A DNA stretch of 64,000 nucleotides, from the NCBI GenBank assembly GCA_038501195.1, contig JBBPUQ010000005.1, positions 2,542,001 through 2,606,000 on the forward strand. Reading direction: 5' to 3'. The notes below the pieces were generated by a model that searched no databases, was not told the DNA's origin, and saw nothing but the letters and a program-made list of their open reading frames with translations. The position numbers were made by a program, and so were the translations under genes. Below, one piece after another: positions 30,650 to 43,084 of this stretch. This DNA comes from Nemania diffusa (lineage: Eukaryota; Ascomycota; Sordariomycetes; Xylariales; Xylariaceae). Positions within the stretch are counted from its first letter, which is position 1. Each line of letters starts with the position of its first letter.

Positions 30650-32715
30650 AATCGTCGGTGTGATCCCTTCGACTGCGTGTCGTATGACTAGACTCTTGTA
30701 ACGCTTCTCTTAGCCGCGATGTAGACCATCTACCGCTACCTTCGTAATTTTAGCACAAGAGAATGTTATAGCCGATGTCTATCTTACCTACTACAGACCT
30801 ATCTATGTATACGCGTTTTCATCATGTAGAAGTTGCAGGCTTTCCATCTACCCTATTGGTGGAATTGAAGTCACATTGCAGCGTTATACGAGTTGAGAAA
30901 ACCACCTTGTTACAGCCATCTTCTCCGCACAACGCTTGATGATGCGGAGATCCATGCCCTCCACTAATGCACTAGGACCCTCCATTTCCTGGAGCACCCC
31001 TAGCATCAGAACGTTATTTCTCCTCGCGGGGATTATTCACGATCAGATATTGACGGGGGTTGGCCCTCCCGGGATATTATGGTGCCAAACCTGCGAACGT
31101 CGGCCTGGGCATTGCACCGGCACCGGTATAACGCAGGGCTATAACAACGACAGCTCCGCTCTTACCGGCCTCCGGGAAGCGAGTTCAGCTCTATTATAGC
31201 CGTGAGCATGCTTATATATTTGCAGTTGTATCTGTAGCGGGGCAGTTCATGACGATTTCGATGTTCTCACGCTCTTCCGTTCTTTCATTCTTCTATTAGC
31301 TGATCCGCCAGACATTACGAGGCACTTCGCGTCTATTCTCGCTCCTACTATGAAGATAGATTAGCAGGGAGTATACGCTATCTGGATCTAAGGAGGGGGA
31401 GCCGTGACCCGGAAAACACGGTAGCAGGTGGGAGTCCAGTAAGGGTGTTGCCGAGCCCCAGCTTACTTACGGCATGGCGTTTTTGGGGCTACACTTCCGG
31501 CAAGCGAAACTGCCGAACCACCTATTTGCTAAGCACACCTCTGAACAATCCCTCTCACAGTTTAGGTAACAAAACTGATTACTCCAGCGTTTCCTCGGAG
31601 CTAGGATAGGCTAGTGAGATGAGCAATATTCGCAGCCCTCCTCCCAAGGGCATCGCTTATCGAGACCAGAGCATCCGTAATACGTGTGAGAATAGAAAGG
31701 AATGAGCCAAAAAGGGCGCGAATCGCCTCGTTGGTCTTCGATCTTCGTATCACCCGTACCATAGTAGGTACGAGTTGATGTACGAATAAGCTCCATACAT
31801 AGAAAACGATCCATCTAAACTGCCACATGCTGAGTGTGGATGGGGTAGGAGAGTAAGGAGAGAGGCATTAAAAAGTAGCGGTTGGGCGTTGGGAAAGCCA
31901 CGAAACCTCTTACGGAGCATAGGGTACGCAGGATAGCTATGTCGGCATTCAGCCGCACATATACGACAATAATGGACTCCTCGATACTACTCAACGCTAG
32001 AAAGCGTCCTAGTAGCAAGGTTAAGTTCGCTTCGCTACATCGCTCATTGGCTCTCGTCACTGAACGCTGGCATTCGTCTACAGCCGGTGGCATGTAAGTA
32101 CGGGAGTATGGCATCGCTTGGCGGTATCCTCAATATGGATTTAGCGAGCGGCCAGCCAATAGGAAGCTTCCTTTGCCGTGCTGTTGTCCTAATGAGGATA
32201 TCGCATGCCCCCACCATCGAGTCCATGATTCATGCTTTCGCGCCTCGAGTGGGCAGCCCCGAATGTAGCTGCTGAGAGGTATCATATAGATAGATGGCGT
32301 TTAACTCACCTTTTCACATTTGTTTCAATATGCGGTGAATATGCGGTGCATTCGGCCGGATGGTCTGTTTATTTCTGGAAGCTACCTTAACACCACCTCT
32401 TGGTGCGTCTTGATACTCTGTACCTAACTCACCATCTGGAGGATTTCCCGTGGCGCAGAGTGCATACAAGGACGGATTTCAAAGCCACCACACCACCCGT
32501 CCCATTCTTCGGGAAAGAAAAAAAAAAGGGATTTTTGTTTCCCATACATCTCTGTCTACCTCCAGCAAACAAGTACCTACATCGACTGCGCCAGTTTTTC
32601 CCTATCTAGCATCACCGACATCCACGAGCGCCGAACCTATCGAAAGACCTCTCCTCCTTCAACACTCATATTGTCTCTTTTCTCGGCGAGACAAACTCTT
32701 GTCGACATGATTACA
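30650..32715. other. 2.07-kb intergenic region without recognisable genes
   Basis: It lies upstream of the esterase and downstream of the small basic gene. Short open frames overlap on both strands between 31600 and 32280 without any family resemblance. An A9 run sits near 32519. Nothing else is supported. Confidence 0.55.
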
Positions 32716-32919
32716 TCATCGACCAGCTGGCACCTTAGAAGCAACAGCGCAAATTATCGAACCTAGAATCGAGCTGAAGCCATCTCTGGTCTTTCTTTTG
32801 AACCTCGAATTCAAATCACCGCCGTCATCAGCTCGCCCCCGAGAACGTTGCATGCCACCTTTGCTGTGAGCGTGACCAGCACCCGGCGCAGTCTTGTATT
32901 CCTGACTCTTTGATGCCAT
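32716..32919 (-). CDS. Small basic protein, hypothetical
   Basis: A single open frame of 67 codons begins MASKSQEYKTAPGAGHAHS and ends with ILGSIICAVASKVPAGR. It is basic (RSRGRADD, RFKRKTRDG) with one short hydrophobic helix near the C-terminus and no signal peptide. The compact, even composition looks coding, and it sits head-to-head with the carotenoid oxygenase across 259 bases. I do not recognise it. It could be a small membrane-associated protein or a chance frame; confidence is limited by its length. Confidence 0.45.
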   Translation of the reverse strand: MASKSQEYKTAPGAGHAHSKGGMQRSRGRADDGGDLNSRFKRKTRDGFSSILGSIICAVASKVPAGR

Positions 32920-33178
32920 TATACCCGCGCAAACCCTCGCAGCCCGCCCCTATTTGGACACCACATTGACTCACAATAATCAAGTGGGATAATATTGCAT
33001 CTTTTTAATTTGCCGTGACGAATTCTCCCGCTGCTTCCCAGTAGCCCCTGGGCTTGCCACGATAAGCTCACCTAGTCTCGATACAAAAGTTGCAACTGTG
33101 GTTATCGCCGCCTCATTCTCGGGGGCCAAACCACCTACCAAGTATAATAATAAAGTTGATTAAATTATCGCCCACATC

Positions 33179-35027
33179 ATGGGCGCCATTTCTCAGAAGA
33201 CGGGTACTAGTGGGCCCAAAGATTCCTTGGTGCTGGATCACGAACAGCAGGACTTTGAACGCGTGGTGACGAGGAGATTGGCAGGGAAATTCGACGATTG
33301 GCCTAATGAGGCAGGAGTATGTCAATTCCCTACACCACGATCTCGGGAGTGGATCCTAACACGTTTTACAGTTTGAAGGCTTGACGGAAGTGCGTGGGCC
33401 TGTTGAATTAAAGGTAACAGGGTCCATACCTTGCTGGGCAGCGGGCACACTCTATCGTACGGGCCCAGGAGGGTACAATGTTGAAAATACACCAAAGGGG
33501 ACTTTCAGAACAACACATTGGTTCGATGGGTTCGCCCACACACACAAATTCGAGATCGTCGCCGATCCTCGTAACCCGACAGGATCGGTGAAGGTTCGTT
33601 ACAGCTCTCGACACCAGGCTAGAGATTACGTCGACACTATCCAGAGGACAGGTCAGTTACCAGGCTTGAGTTTTGGTCAGCGTCAAGACCCATGTATCGG
33701 CATATTTAGCAAAATTATGAGTGTATTTCGGCGGGAGGAACCGAAGCCAGCACCTGCATCAGCAAATGTATGTGTTACAGTGCACACCGACCTACCTGGA
33801 CTCGAATCGAACTCGGAACAGAGGGTCGGGGGTCACAGAGGAAATAAAGCCCTCTATTTGGCCACAGACGCCAGTATCATCCAGGAGATTAGTCCGGAGA
33901 CGTTGGAGCCTATCGGTCTAGCAAGACAGCGCTCGCTTCACCCACTCCTAAAGGGGCCCCTCAGCTCAGCTCATGCACAACGAGACCCAGAGACTGGCGA
34001 TTTATTCAATTTTAACCTCGACATGGGTCCTTGTGCAACGTATCGAGTCTTCTGTACGAAAGCGGCTAATGGAGCAACTGACATCCTCGCTACTATTTCT
34101 ACATTCGATTTAAAGCCAGCTTATATTCACTCCTTTTTCTTATCGCCATCATTCGTTATTCTATGTGTCCCCTCTTCACATATCAGTTATATGGGCATTT
34201 CAGTGCCTTGGAAGGGCAATGTGGTTGAAGCCATACAGCCGTTTGATCGCCTTAAGGTATGTAAATGGTTTGTTGTGGATCGCCAGGCTGGCCGTGGGGT
34301 CATAGCTACGTTCGAGAGCCCGGCCGGCTTCTTTTTTCACAGCATCAACGCATTTGAAGAGCGCAGCGAATCGGGCGAGATCAGTATATTCTGTGATGCC
34401 ATTGAGTACCCCTCGACAGATATCATCCGTGCCTTCGAGATGGACGTGCTGCTGAATACTAAAGGCAGAGGGGAGATATATCTTACCGACGAGCAGCGGA
34501 TACGCAATTGTCTCCCCAGGCTTGCGAGACATAAACTGCGAGTTCCAGCTAGTAACTCGCCCAAGACGCCTCCAGTAGGAATTGAGAAGGTTTTAGAAAT
34601 CAAGGCGCCCCACGCTGGCGAGCTTCCGACTATCAATCCGCGCTATTCAACAAGGAAGTACCGCTATGTCTACAGCCTAGGGACTTGCGGTGGTAGCACT
34701 TTGCACGATATCATTGTGAAGACAGATCTCTTGACACGCCAGACCGTGTCCTGGCGTGGTCCCGTAGGCCATACCCCAGGTGAGGCAATATTTATACCCC
34801 GGCCAAAGAAGCTCAGAAAGGATGGCGGAGACAGAGACGAAGATGAAGGCGAGGGCGAAGACGACGGCCTGCTTCTTAGTGTTATCCTTGATGGGTTTGG
34901 CAAGACTAGCTACCTTGTCTGCTTAGATGCAACGACTATGGAAGAGCTGGGTCGGGCTGTGTGTGACTGGGCTATCGGGCACGGGTTTCATGGTTTGCAT
35001 TTAGAAGCAAGCATACCGCAAAACTAA
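33179..35027 (+). CDS. Carotenoid oxygenase (RPE65/CCD family)
   Basis: Two exons (33179-33316, 33372-35027) give about 597 residues, normal for fungal carotenoid cleavage oxygenases. The intron has donor GTATGT and acceptor ACAG, phase 0. The four iron-binding histidines are all visible: SAHAQRDPETG (247), YIHSFFL (299), FFFHSINAF (369) and GHGFHGLHLE (586, near the C-terminus). Family stretches include GTLYRTGPGGY and HWFDGFAHTHKFEI. Such enzymes split carotenoids or stilbenes at a double bond using Fe(II) and oxygen. The HWFDGF neighbourhood resembles fungal apocarotenoid-forming enzymes of the CarT/Cao-2 group; the exact substrate is not decidable here. No carotenoid synthesis genes are in the window. 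A Lys/Asp/Glu-rich insertion (about 530-545) is of low complexity. Confidence 0.92.
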
Positions 35028-37715
35028 GATTTTAATATTAGCGGACCTTGCGTTAATAGATAATATGTAACTAGATATACGCAATTACTTATAATCAAGG
35101 ATGCATAGGCTACGTTGTTGAACGCAGACTGGAACTGTATGAAATGAAGTGTATCTGCGGAAATGATAAAGTATGGTACGTATTAGTCAATCCACTTGAG
35201 AAATCCTCGTCATTTTAGTCGACATCACACCGTAATCGTTCTTTTGCCTCTTGGGTTCCTATTTAATAACGTTGACCGGCTAAATTGACGGTACATATAA
35301 GCCACTGCTTCGGCAACAAGATGAGAGGCGTATTCACGTCATGAATAGACTGTGTAATACAGTATATTACATGGAGTACGCTCTCTAATTCCAAGGACCA
35401 CCTAGATAACATTATAAAATACTCGGACTAGAGGGTCGGGCAACGTTCAACTTCACAATACAAGTAAGCTGGGTCCCAGCAAAGGTAGCCTAGAGCCTGA
35501 AAGAATCTTAAAGAGATTGAGTTGTCCATCTAGCCCCAACATATAACACCATATTCTCTTGATCTCTAATGTGCTTACATAACTACCTACACCTTTCCTA
35601 GACGTCACGATCTTTTAGACTTTTCATCCACCGCAAGGCTTTCTAATGCATACGCGCGTGCCCTCAACATGCCAGTAAGTACAAACGCCCACATACTTAT
35701 GTAGGGATTGATGATGTATGGAACTAGGTATATGGCTTTTGTATACGGACATGGTTACGGCATGTGGATGGCTGCGCAGGTATTTCTTGAGGGAGAAATA
35801 AGCAAGGTGCGGGATATGTGTGAGGTTGCTAAATGCAGATAAAGAAGTCGCCGGGGATTAAAACGATCATTACGATGACCTACCCCGTGTGAAGAAGAAT
35901 AGTACATTAGCTTTTAATAGTGAAAGATCGAGTGAGCCGGAGGGAACATGACTAGATCGTTCTAGAACCTTAAGTTGGTTAAGACTATGCTTACGTCGAT
36001 CTACTGAAACATCGAGCCATGTCCTCGCAAGTGACGATGGACTAGTTATTATTATTAATAGGCAGATTTAGTTGATCCTCTGACGTTAGATGGCGAGCGA
36101 TGATTGAAATGTAATTGTGATTTTACGACAATGCCAATGCTCTTCCGCCTTGCTTCATTGACGCTTGAAGATGCCTAATTAGTACTCTAAAGTATTTCAC
36201 CGGGTTCGGTACAGGAATGGGCTCGTGCATAGAAGAAGCGCGGCATAAGACCATCATCGATTCGGGCCTATCTAGATAGTAGTCATCTAAACACATAACG
36301 AGACGTTTGGTGGGAAAAATTCATCAGCTAATCGACTGCGAAGGGCCGAAGAGGTAGGCTACTTCGCCACCATTTGTCATTGTGCCTACATATTTCGTAG
36401 AGTAAAAAGGCCGCATTCTTAACACCTCGATACGATGATAAGTCATATCTCACGCTTTAGACGGGGTCAATAGATGTATGCTTGCAGATAGCTAAAATTT
36501 CTGTGTACCAAAATAGTGCATTTACAATACATGAGGTAATAATTCTGCCCTCTTTGGTAGTATTATCATCAAGCGTCAGCTGTTAATTGCTTATCTGAAA
36601 CCCAGCGAAAACAGCATATCTGTAGATGATCTAGATACGTATTCGGTGGATGACTTGAGTTCGGCCCTATTCACTACCTAATGAATCCGGATCTCTTGCG
36701 CTGATCTTGTTCCCAACACATTCAAGCTTCATTTCTAACCTACTATGTCATCGGTGTGTTTATTACTACTTACATAGAATGCATTTTGCCCTGTCACTTT
36801 CCGCTGTGACCTGCCCATAGGGGCCTTCGCTAAGAGTACACTTGTATATGCTTGGCAAGCGTAGCCTAAAGGGGCCGGGATTATCATGAGGACTGTCTAG
36901 AAGATTATCGCTAAGGTGTCCCATTGGTATTCTGAAGATAATTCTGGGAGGATGGTGTCGCCGGAGAGTAAGAAATACTCTATCGCTACACCTCGCGAGT
37001 CTGACCTATCTTGGGCTATAATTACCTGGTTATTCACTTAGCTATTGACTTGTGTTAGATATACGAACCACAGTGGTATTCATTCTCTTCTCAAGATGTA
37101 TATTGAGCATTTTATTCTAAAGTATGAATACTGAGTTTCATAGGTCTATGGCTATTTCCGATTGAATTGACTAACCGATGACCAAGTGATGATCAATGTT
37201 ATTCAGTGGTGAGTTAATGAAATCTTGTTTTAGATAGATACCAAGGTCGTGGAAAGTCGACGAGCAACTTTGTCCGTGCGACACTTTCACACATAGTAGT
37301 CTAGTGACTAGGCTCGGCCCAAGGCGCATTACTATGGAGACAAGCGAGTAATGACCCCCAACCTACATAATGTATGAATCTATATACTACGTACCTATGC
37401 ATACATAGGGTATCGTGGGGGAATCGTGGCTATAACGGAGGAGGTACCTTAGGTACTAGTCAGGTATTCTTGGCAAGCCAACCCTTCAACCGCCACGCAA
37501 AAGGTACCTATGTAGACAAGGGAGCGATGCTAGGTAGTTCACCTGCTTATACAACACGGCAATATAATGATTAATACTTGATTGAAATTTATTTCATTTG
37601 AATTCAATTAATATGATTGGATGTACCTGATCCTTTCTAGCGGATCCTAAGGCCCATGAAACCACAGCTATTTGCAATACCGCTTCCCAATCGCTAAATA
37701 TGCATATTTGCTTTA
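35028..37715. other. 2.69-kb gene-free, frame-poor region
   Basis: It lies between the carotenoid oxygenase and the hexose transporter, both ending into it. Apart from one 66-codon frame near 37374 there are essentially no open frames over 60 codons on either strand, and the DNA is visibly richer in A, T and TA steps than the flanks. It may be decayed or RIP-mutated DNA; no transposon remnant could be identified by eye. Confidence 0.55.
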
Positions 37716-39538
37716 TTATACTGCTGGGGCACCGTCGGAATGGTGCACAACAGGGGCATCATGGCCGTTCTCGCCAGACTTGTCATCTAGCCCTGGGTGA
37801 GCCCCCTGGGCTCGCTGCCTTTGTCGAAAGCCGGCAGTAGGAGTCCAGCCGGGGCTCTTGCGTGCGCTCTTGCATTCAATGTACAGCTCGTCAACCTCCT
37901 CGAGTGACAGGCCCTTGGTCTCGTAGATGTAGAAGTACACAAATGCGATGCAAAGGAAGCAAGCGGCGAACCAGATGAAGAAAACCTTGGATTGCAAGTT
38001 GGCGTAGTTCGGGCCGTAGTCAACCAAGTAAGGGGTGACGAAGGCGATGACGAAGTTGAGGAGCCACTGGCGATCACCGGGTTAGCGAGGTTGGTTCAAA
38101 ACAGATAGCGAGATGATGACTTACGTTGGATGCGGTTGTAATACTCAAGCTCTTAGCTCGGGTCTTGAGAGGGAAGATCTCGCCGGTGACGACCCAAGCA
38201 AGAGGACCCCAGGTCGACGCAAAGAAGAAGATGAAGATGGCGATGAAGGCGATACTAGCCTTCTGCGCCGCCTCGTTGTAAACAATGACATTACCCATGG
38301 CATCCTCGCCGGTGGTCAGTGTGCCCAGCAGGGCAACGATAAAATGACCAATGCACATTCCAATGGCACCCCAGAAGAGAAGCGGGCGACGGCCAAATTT
38401 GTCGACGGCCCAGAGACCTGGGAGGGTGGACACGACATTGATGACGGAAGTGATGACGGAGATGGTGAATGCGTTCTCGATGCCCGAGTTCTTGAAGTAC
38501 TGCGTTCCGTAGTAGAAGATGAAGTTGATACCGGTTAATTGCTGTAGAGCCTGGAGACCCATACCAGTAAGTTGGCGCTTGAGCATGGGTCCGCGGAAGC
38601 AATCGAGGTAGCTGGACTCGCCGAGACTAAGCTCGAATTCGTAGTTGGCACGAATCTCGGCTAACTCGGAGGTGATGGCCGGGTCATCCGCCGGAAGCCT
38701 ACGTAGTCGTCCGAGGGAACGGGCTGCCCTTCGCTCATCTCCCTTCTTGATCAAGTACCGCGGGGTTTCGGGAAGGAACAACAGGCCAACGGTAAGGATG
38801 ATGGACCACGCGAACTGGAGGGCAATGGGGATTCGATAGCTGCCGGTGTCGTTGCGGTGTTGAGTAGCGTTGTTGACAATGGCTGCCAAAAGTAAACCAA
38901 TGGTGATGGCAAACTGGTATGCGCCGACGATGGCACCTCGGATCCATTTCGGGGCCGTCTCACTTTGATATAGGGGAACTGCGTGCTATCTTAGCAATGG
39001 TCCAGGACAAGACATTATTATCGTAGACCACCACTTACTCTGGGCAGAAATAAGACCAACACCGAGCCCTGCAAAGAATCTACCGGCCAAGAACAGAGGG
39101 ATGGCAGTTGCTGCTGTTTGTAGGATGACGCCGACGTTGAATACAAGGCAGGAGGCAACTAGGCCGAGACGACGTCCGATCCTGTCGGCGAAGAAGGGGG
39201 ACGCGAGAGCGCCGAAGAATGTTCCGGCGGACAGAATGGAGACGATAGCAGACAATTGCGAGGGCGATACATCCGGGTCTCCAGAGCTGTTGACGTAACC
39301 GGTCGAGAAGAGTCGTTGCCAGTACGGCATGGTTTGGATACCACTGATGGTACCGGTATCATAACTAGAATGCTATGTTAGTACAGTGGATGGAGAGCTT
39401 ATACAGCCTTCCTAAGGAGACAGGGGTCGTGGCTTACCCGAATAGAACACCGCCAAAGGCGACGAAAAGGCCAATGACTATGGCAGGCCATGTCTTGCCA
39501 GCATCGGCGTCTGGCTTGGACGCAGACAGGAAACCCAT
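37716..39538 (-). CDS. MFS hexose transporter
   Basis: Four exons (39438-39538, 39039-39364, 38125-38978, 37716-38066) give about 543 residues in one continuous frame. Sugar-porter signatures are present: DTGTISGIQTM after the first membrane segment, ADRIGRR between helices 2 and 3, PETPRYLIKKGDE, QQLTGINFIFYYGTQYF, DKFGRRPLLFWG, VTGEIFPLKTRAKS and the closing ETKGLSLEEVDELY. About 12 transmembrane helices are expected, with a hydrophilic C-terminal tail. It should import glucose or related hexoses at the plasma membrane; it resembles high-affinity fungal glucose transporters, though specificity is inferred. A strong G-rich tract lies about 80 bases upstream of the start. It is not close enough to the 11-20 kb block to be called part of it. 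Confidence 0.93.
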
Positions 39539-39616
39539 GGTGAAGGGATTGGTTGTCGTGTCAAGGTAGCGGATCTATCTTGCTTGGTCTTTGAATATCT
39601 CCCAATCACGAAATCC

Positions 39617-39641
39617 GGGGGGGAGGGGGAGGGGGAAGGGG
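39617..39641 (+). promoter_or_regulatory. G-quadruplex motif upstream of the hexose transporter
   Basis: Four G-runs of 7, 5, 5 and 4 are separated by one or two A. The tract lies 79-103 bases upstream of the transporter ATG, on the strand opposite its mRNA. It also includes AGGGG, the stress-element core. A role in promoter structure is inferred from position. Confidence 0.5.
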
Positions 39642-40720
39642 ATGGAAATGGAACGGCACACTCTCCAGGAAATGATTCAATGGGGAAGTCTGGGGAACAA
39701 TCTTTTATATGTTAAGCGTTCAGAGCTACTGACTATGATGGCCATATTTCCTGGGGACTAGTCCCATCAAACACGTTTTCCGTACGTACACGGTAGAGAC
39801 TACCTACAGCGCGTAGAGTCGAGGTGGCAATCTGGAACTACTGAGGCTACCTAGACCCTAGCTTGACTCTGGGGACGGACGGGGTCTCCGTTTCCAATGA
39901 CAAGAATGGGTACCAGAACTGGTCCAGACCGAGACTTGGCCGCCAAACGTGCTCTGCGCCAACGAAGGCTATGGGGAGGGAGCGGAGCGCACTTCGTAAT
40001 ACGGGCGCCCATGGGCAGGAGCACGGGGCCTCGGGACCAAGCCCATGGGGTCGAGAAGACGAGGTGGATGCTGGATCCGTTCGGAAGATGGGCATGTGAC
40101 CTGGGTAGGGACCGGACTAGCCAGCCACAAGGCGGTACCCAGTCGGTTTGCCTCCTCTTGGGTATTCTGTACCGTACGGAAAACGTAGAAAGCGGGAGCA
40201 GAGAGCAGAGAGACGTTAGCTACCTACGTTAGCTACATACCTACACGTAGCGAGGAAGATACGGAGCAGGTATTCTGTAGAATTGGCAGGACTGCGCTAC
40301 CCTGCACTTGGGACCGCGCTTCAGGACCACGACGTTGGGAGCGTCGAGCCGGTCCGATTGCGGTGGAGATTGGGAGGGTTTGCGCTTGGGATCTGGAGAT
40401 TAGACTACGCGTCGAAATCTCACTCGGCTGATGTGAAGGCAAGTAGTAGATACGATGGAGTCCCGAAGGCGCCGGACTTGAACGTTTTGCTGGCCATGAC
40501 CAATTGAAGTCTGGAATTGTCCCACCGACGCGGTGACTGACCGGAATAGCGCCGAGAGGCTCCGTGTTTTCGTACGGTTGAGCCGCATCATGACTCGGAT
40601 AGCGATTCTAGTCTATGCCAAGGTGGTTATTTAGCCCGCCCGGCGGCGAAAAACAACCCCCATCAGCGCCACGATAGTGCCGCAGGTGTAGCCTGTATAG
40701 CGTACCTACGTATAAGTCTA

Positions 40721-40803
40721 ATAGGTAGGTTAGGTATGTAGGTTAGGTAGGTAGGTAGCTATGTAGGTATGTATGTAGGTATGTGCCTTAGGTAGGTAGG
40801 TAC
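40721..40803. repeat. TAGG/TATG tandem repeat block
   Basis: A nearly continuous array of GGTA/TAGG and GTAT units over about 83 bases, the longest such block in the window. It is part of a repeat family seen in most intergenic regions here. Confidence 0.85.
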
Positions 40804-41170
40804 GATGAATGTACAATGCCCACCATACGATACTAATGTAGGTATGTGTACATATGTATGTAGGCACATGCCCAGTATCTGCGTCGCGCGGGAAGACCTC
40901 TCCAACTTCCAATCTCCAACAACCTCTAGGTTGAATCGCGACCAGCATGATCGATAGCATCGGCGGCTTGTTTCCTCAAGTCACGACTGCGCGCTATATT
41001 GGATAGGTGTCATGCTGCAATTCACATTTTCACGTCGTGAGCGCCTAGACTCGCGTACTATCGAGTAAGATAGGCTAGACTAGATTCTCAGTAGATCGTC
41101 AAGCTCCCCCTGTCGATTAGCATTAGCTTTTTAAACCAGGAACAGGTGAGGTTACATCATCATGTGGGCA

Positions 41171-41214
41171 CTTCCCTTTTTTTTTTTTTTCAAAGGGAAA
41201 AAAAAAAGGGAGGG
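41171..41214. repeat. A/T-rich inverted repeat (hairpin)
   Basis: CCC followed by about 14 T, a short CAAAGGG centre, then about 10 A and GGG. The outer arms pair as a long hairpin. Confidence 0.75.
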
Positions 41215-41435
41215 GAAACGGTACCTAGGTACTGCGTAGGCATCTAGATCAAACCGAAACGAAACGAAGAGCCGAAGAGGAAGCATTAGACCTATGATTA
41301 TTCCCATAGAAGGCCCTGCGTATGCAGAGAATAACGTCATAGCATCTGCATACTCGAAACTTCATGTTTCCTCCTTGCCTTGAAGCACGACGACATCATA
41401 TTACTGTTTGTATCCGCATTGTCGTATTCCAAATA

Positions 41436-41459
41436 GCCATGTACGAATTCGTACATGGC
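41436..41459. repeat. 24-base perfect palindrome
   Basis: The left half GCCATGTACGAA is followed without spacer by its exact reverse complement, centred on GAATTC. Neighbouring bases do not extend it. Confidence 0.95.
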
Positions 41460-43051
41460 CGACTCCCCCCTTCGGAGGCAATCGAGTGACCTACCCGCCT
41501 ACTTATGTACAAGACCTATTTCCGTAAATGGGTAACGCGTGAGGCTTAACGTAGGTACTTACCATGTAGGTAGTTTGTGTGCCTATGGGTATTGCGTGCC
41601 ACCTCTTCTTCTACGTCTAATGAGCGAATACCATTGCTCAGCACCCAACTTGGAGTTGTCGCTGATGTGTTCCGCTACGCATAGATAGCAGGTAAGTCAG
41701 CTGTCATGCGCCATCAATTGGCCCGGGAGAGGGGGCTACAATAGTACGCGTATGTATGTTGATAATGCATGACCATCGAGATCGAGGCGTATGCACTTAT
41801 AGTATATGTATTCTGTATTACATATGTAGTTTTTGGGACGATGATGAGGAGAGCATGTACTGTAGATAGATAGGCACTGTCGGAAGCATCTCGCCCTGTA
41901 ACAAATCAAAGGCCGGAGGCCGTAGGCTAGCCTCCCTCTTTCTTCCTTTCTTATCAACTCCGCCCCCCCTCCTCCCTCTTTAAATCTCTGCTTTCTTACT
42001 GCTCTTCTTTTTTTTCCTTTTTTTCCTTTTTTTCACTTTCCGTTTACTCTTACTACTTCATCCCCTGCTCTCTGCCCATGGCTCCTTTCTACCCTTGCAA
42101 CTAACCTGATTGCTATTAATCTTGGGTTGTACCGTATCGAAGAGTATCGACGAAGAAGTGTCTAGACGCGCAGGGCCTCATTGCATTTCTCCAATACAAT
42201 ACGGTGTCAGGCAACTAACCAGAGTCTTGAATCGAGTATCTAGTCTCGCGCGTTGGGCTATCTGCACTGGGCAAGGGAACGATTGAATCTACTTGATTCG
42301 CTACCTCTGTCAGTGTCTTGAGAGAATACATCGATATATGGCCCCCAACATCATATCTAGATGGGTCACTACCTATATCTTGATAACGGGATGATCACTA
42401 CTAGCCAAAACATCATGTAGAGGCAGGCTTCTGATAACATGATCAACCAATTGGCGTTTCATCCAAGGTAGCCCGGAAGGCCTATATTCATACTATATCT
42501 CCTTGGGCTCATGAATTGAAAGCTGGCAGGTATTCGTGAGTTTGCCGGGGTTGCGGTTGCATAATGAATGCTGCGCCTGGATGTTTTTGAATTGATCTGC
42601 CTAGGCTCTAGTCTAGAGTCTAACTACGTGCATACTGGTAGCGATTGGGTACCTAGGTAGGTAGTTAGTAGGAGACAACAGGCTGGCTATCTGCATACAT
42701 GTAGCAGACTCGAGTGGGAATACCTTTCTGGTAGGTACGCATAACTGCCTGCTCTGGGGTCGGAGAAACCAAGAGGAAAATGGAGAGAGGGGAGAGGCGC
42801 CTGCTGATTAGCTGAGAGAGAATCTGGGTAGACTTGAAGCTACTGGCTCACTCTCTAGATGGCATCTGTCCAGACTCCAAAGCAACTATATGGCATGGCG
42901 GAGCAACGTCCCGCCTTGCTGGATCTACTGTTACCTATGTACCTATAATACGTAGTACATAGGTCTTCGAGGACAATTAAGTGGCACGATGACGGTGTAC
43001 TGCATGTGTACGTGTAGGTATGACGAGTGAGCGGTGATGCTTACTCATCAT

Positions 43052-43084
43052 AAGGGATGGTTAAGGGATGGTTAAGGGATGGTT
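43052..43084. repeat. 11-base tandem repeat, three copies
   Basis: Unit AAGGGATGGTT is repeated exactly three times, followed by a degenerate partial copy (ATGGGATG). Confidence 0.9.

Noticed and set aside
31601..32275. Short frames with hydrophobic stretches
   Set aside because: They overlap on both strands, have no signal peptide logic or family match and lie in AT-rich intergenic DNA.
39840..40600. Several overlapping open frames of 60-110 codons on both strands
   Set aside because: Composition is erratic, frames overlap on both strands, no splice structure or family resemblance was found.
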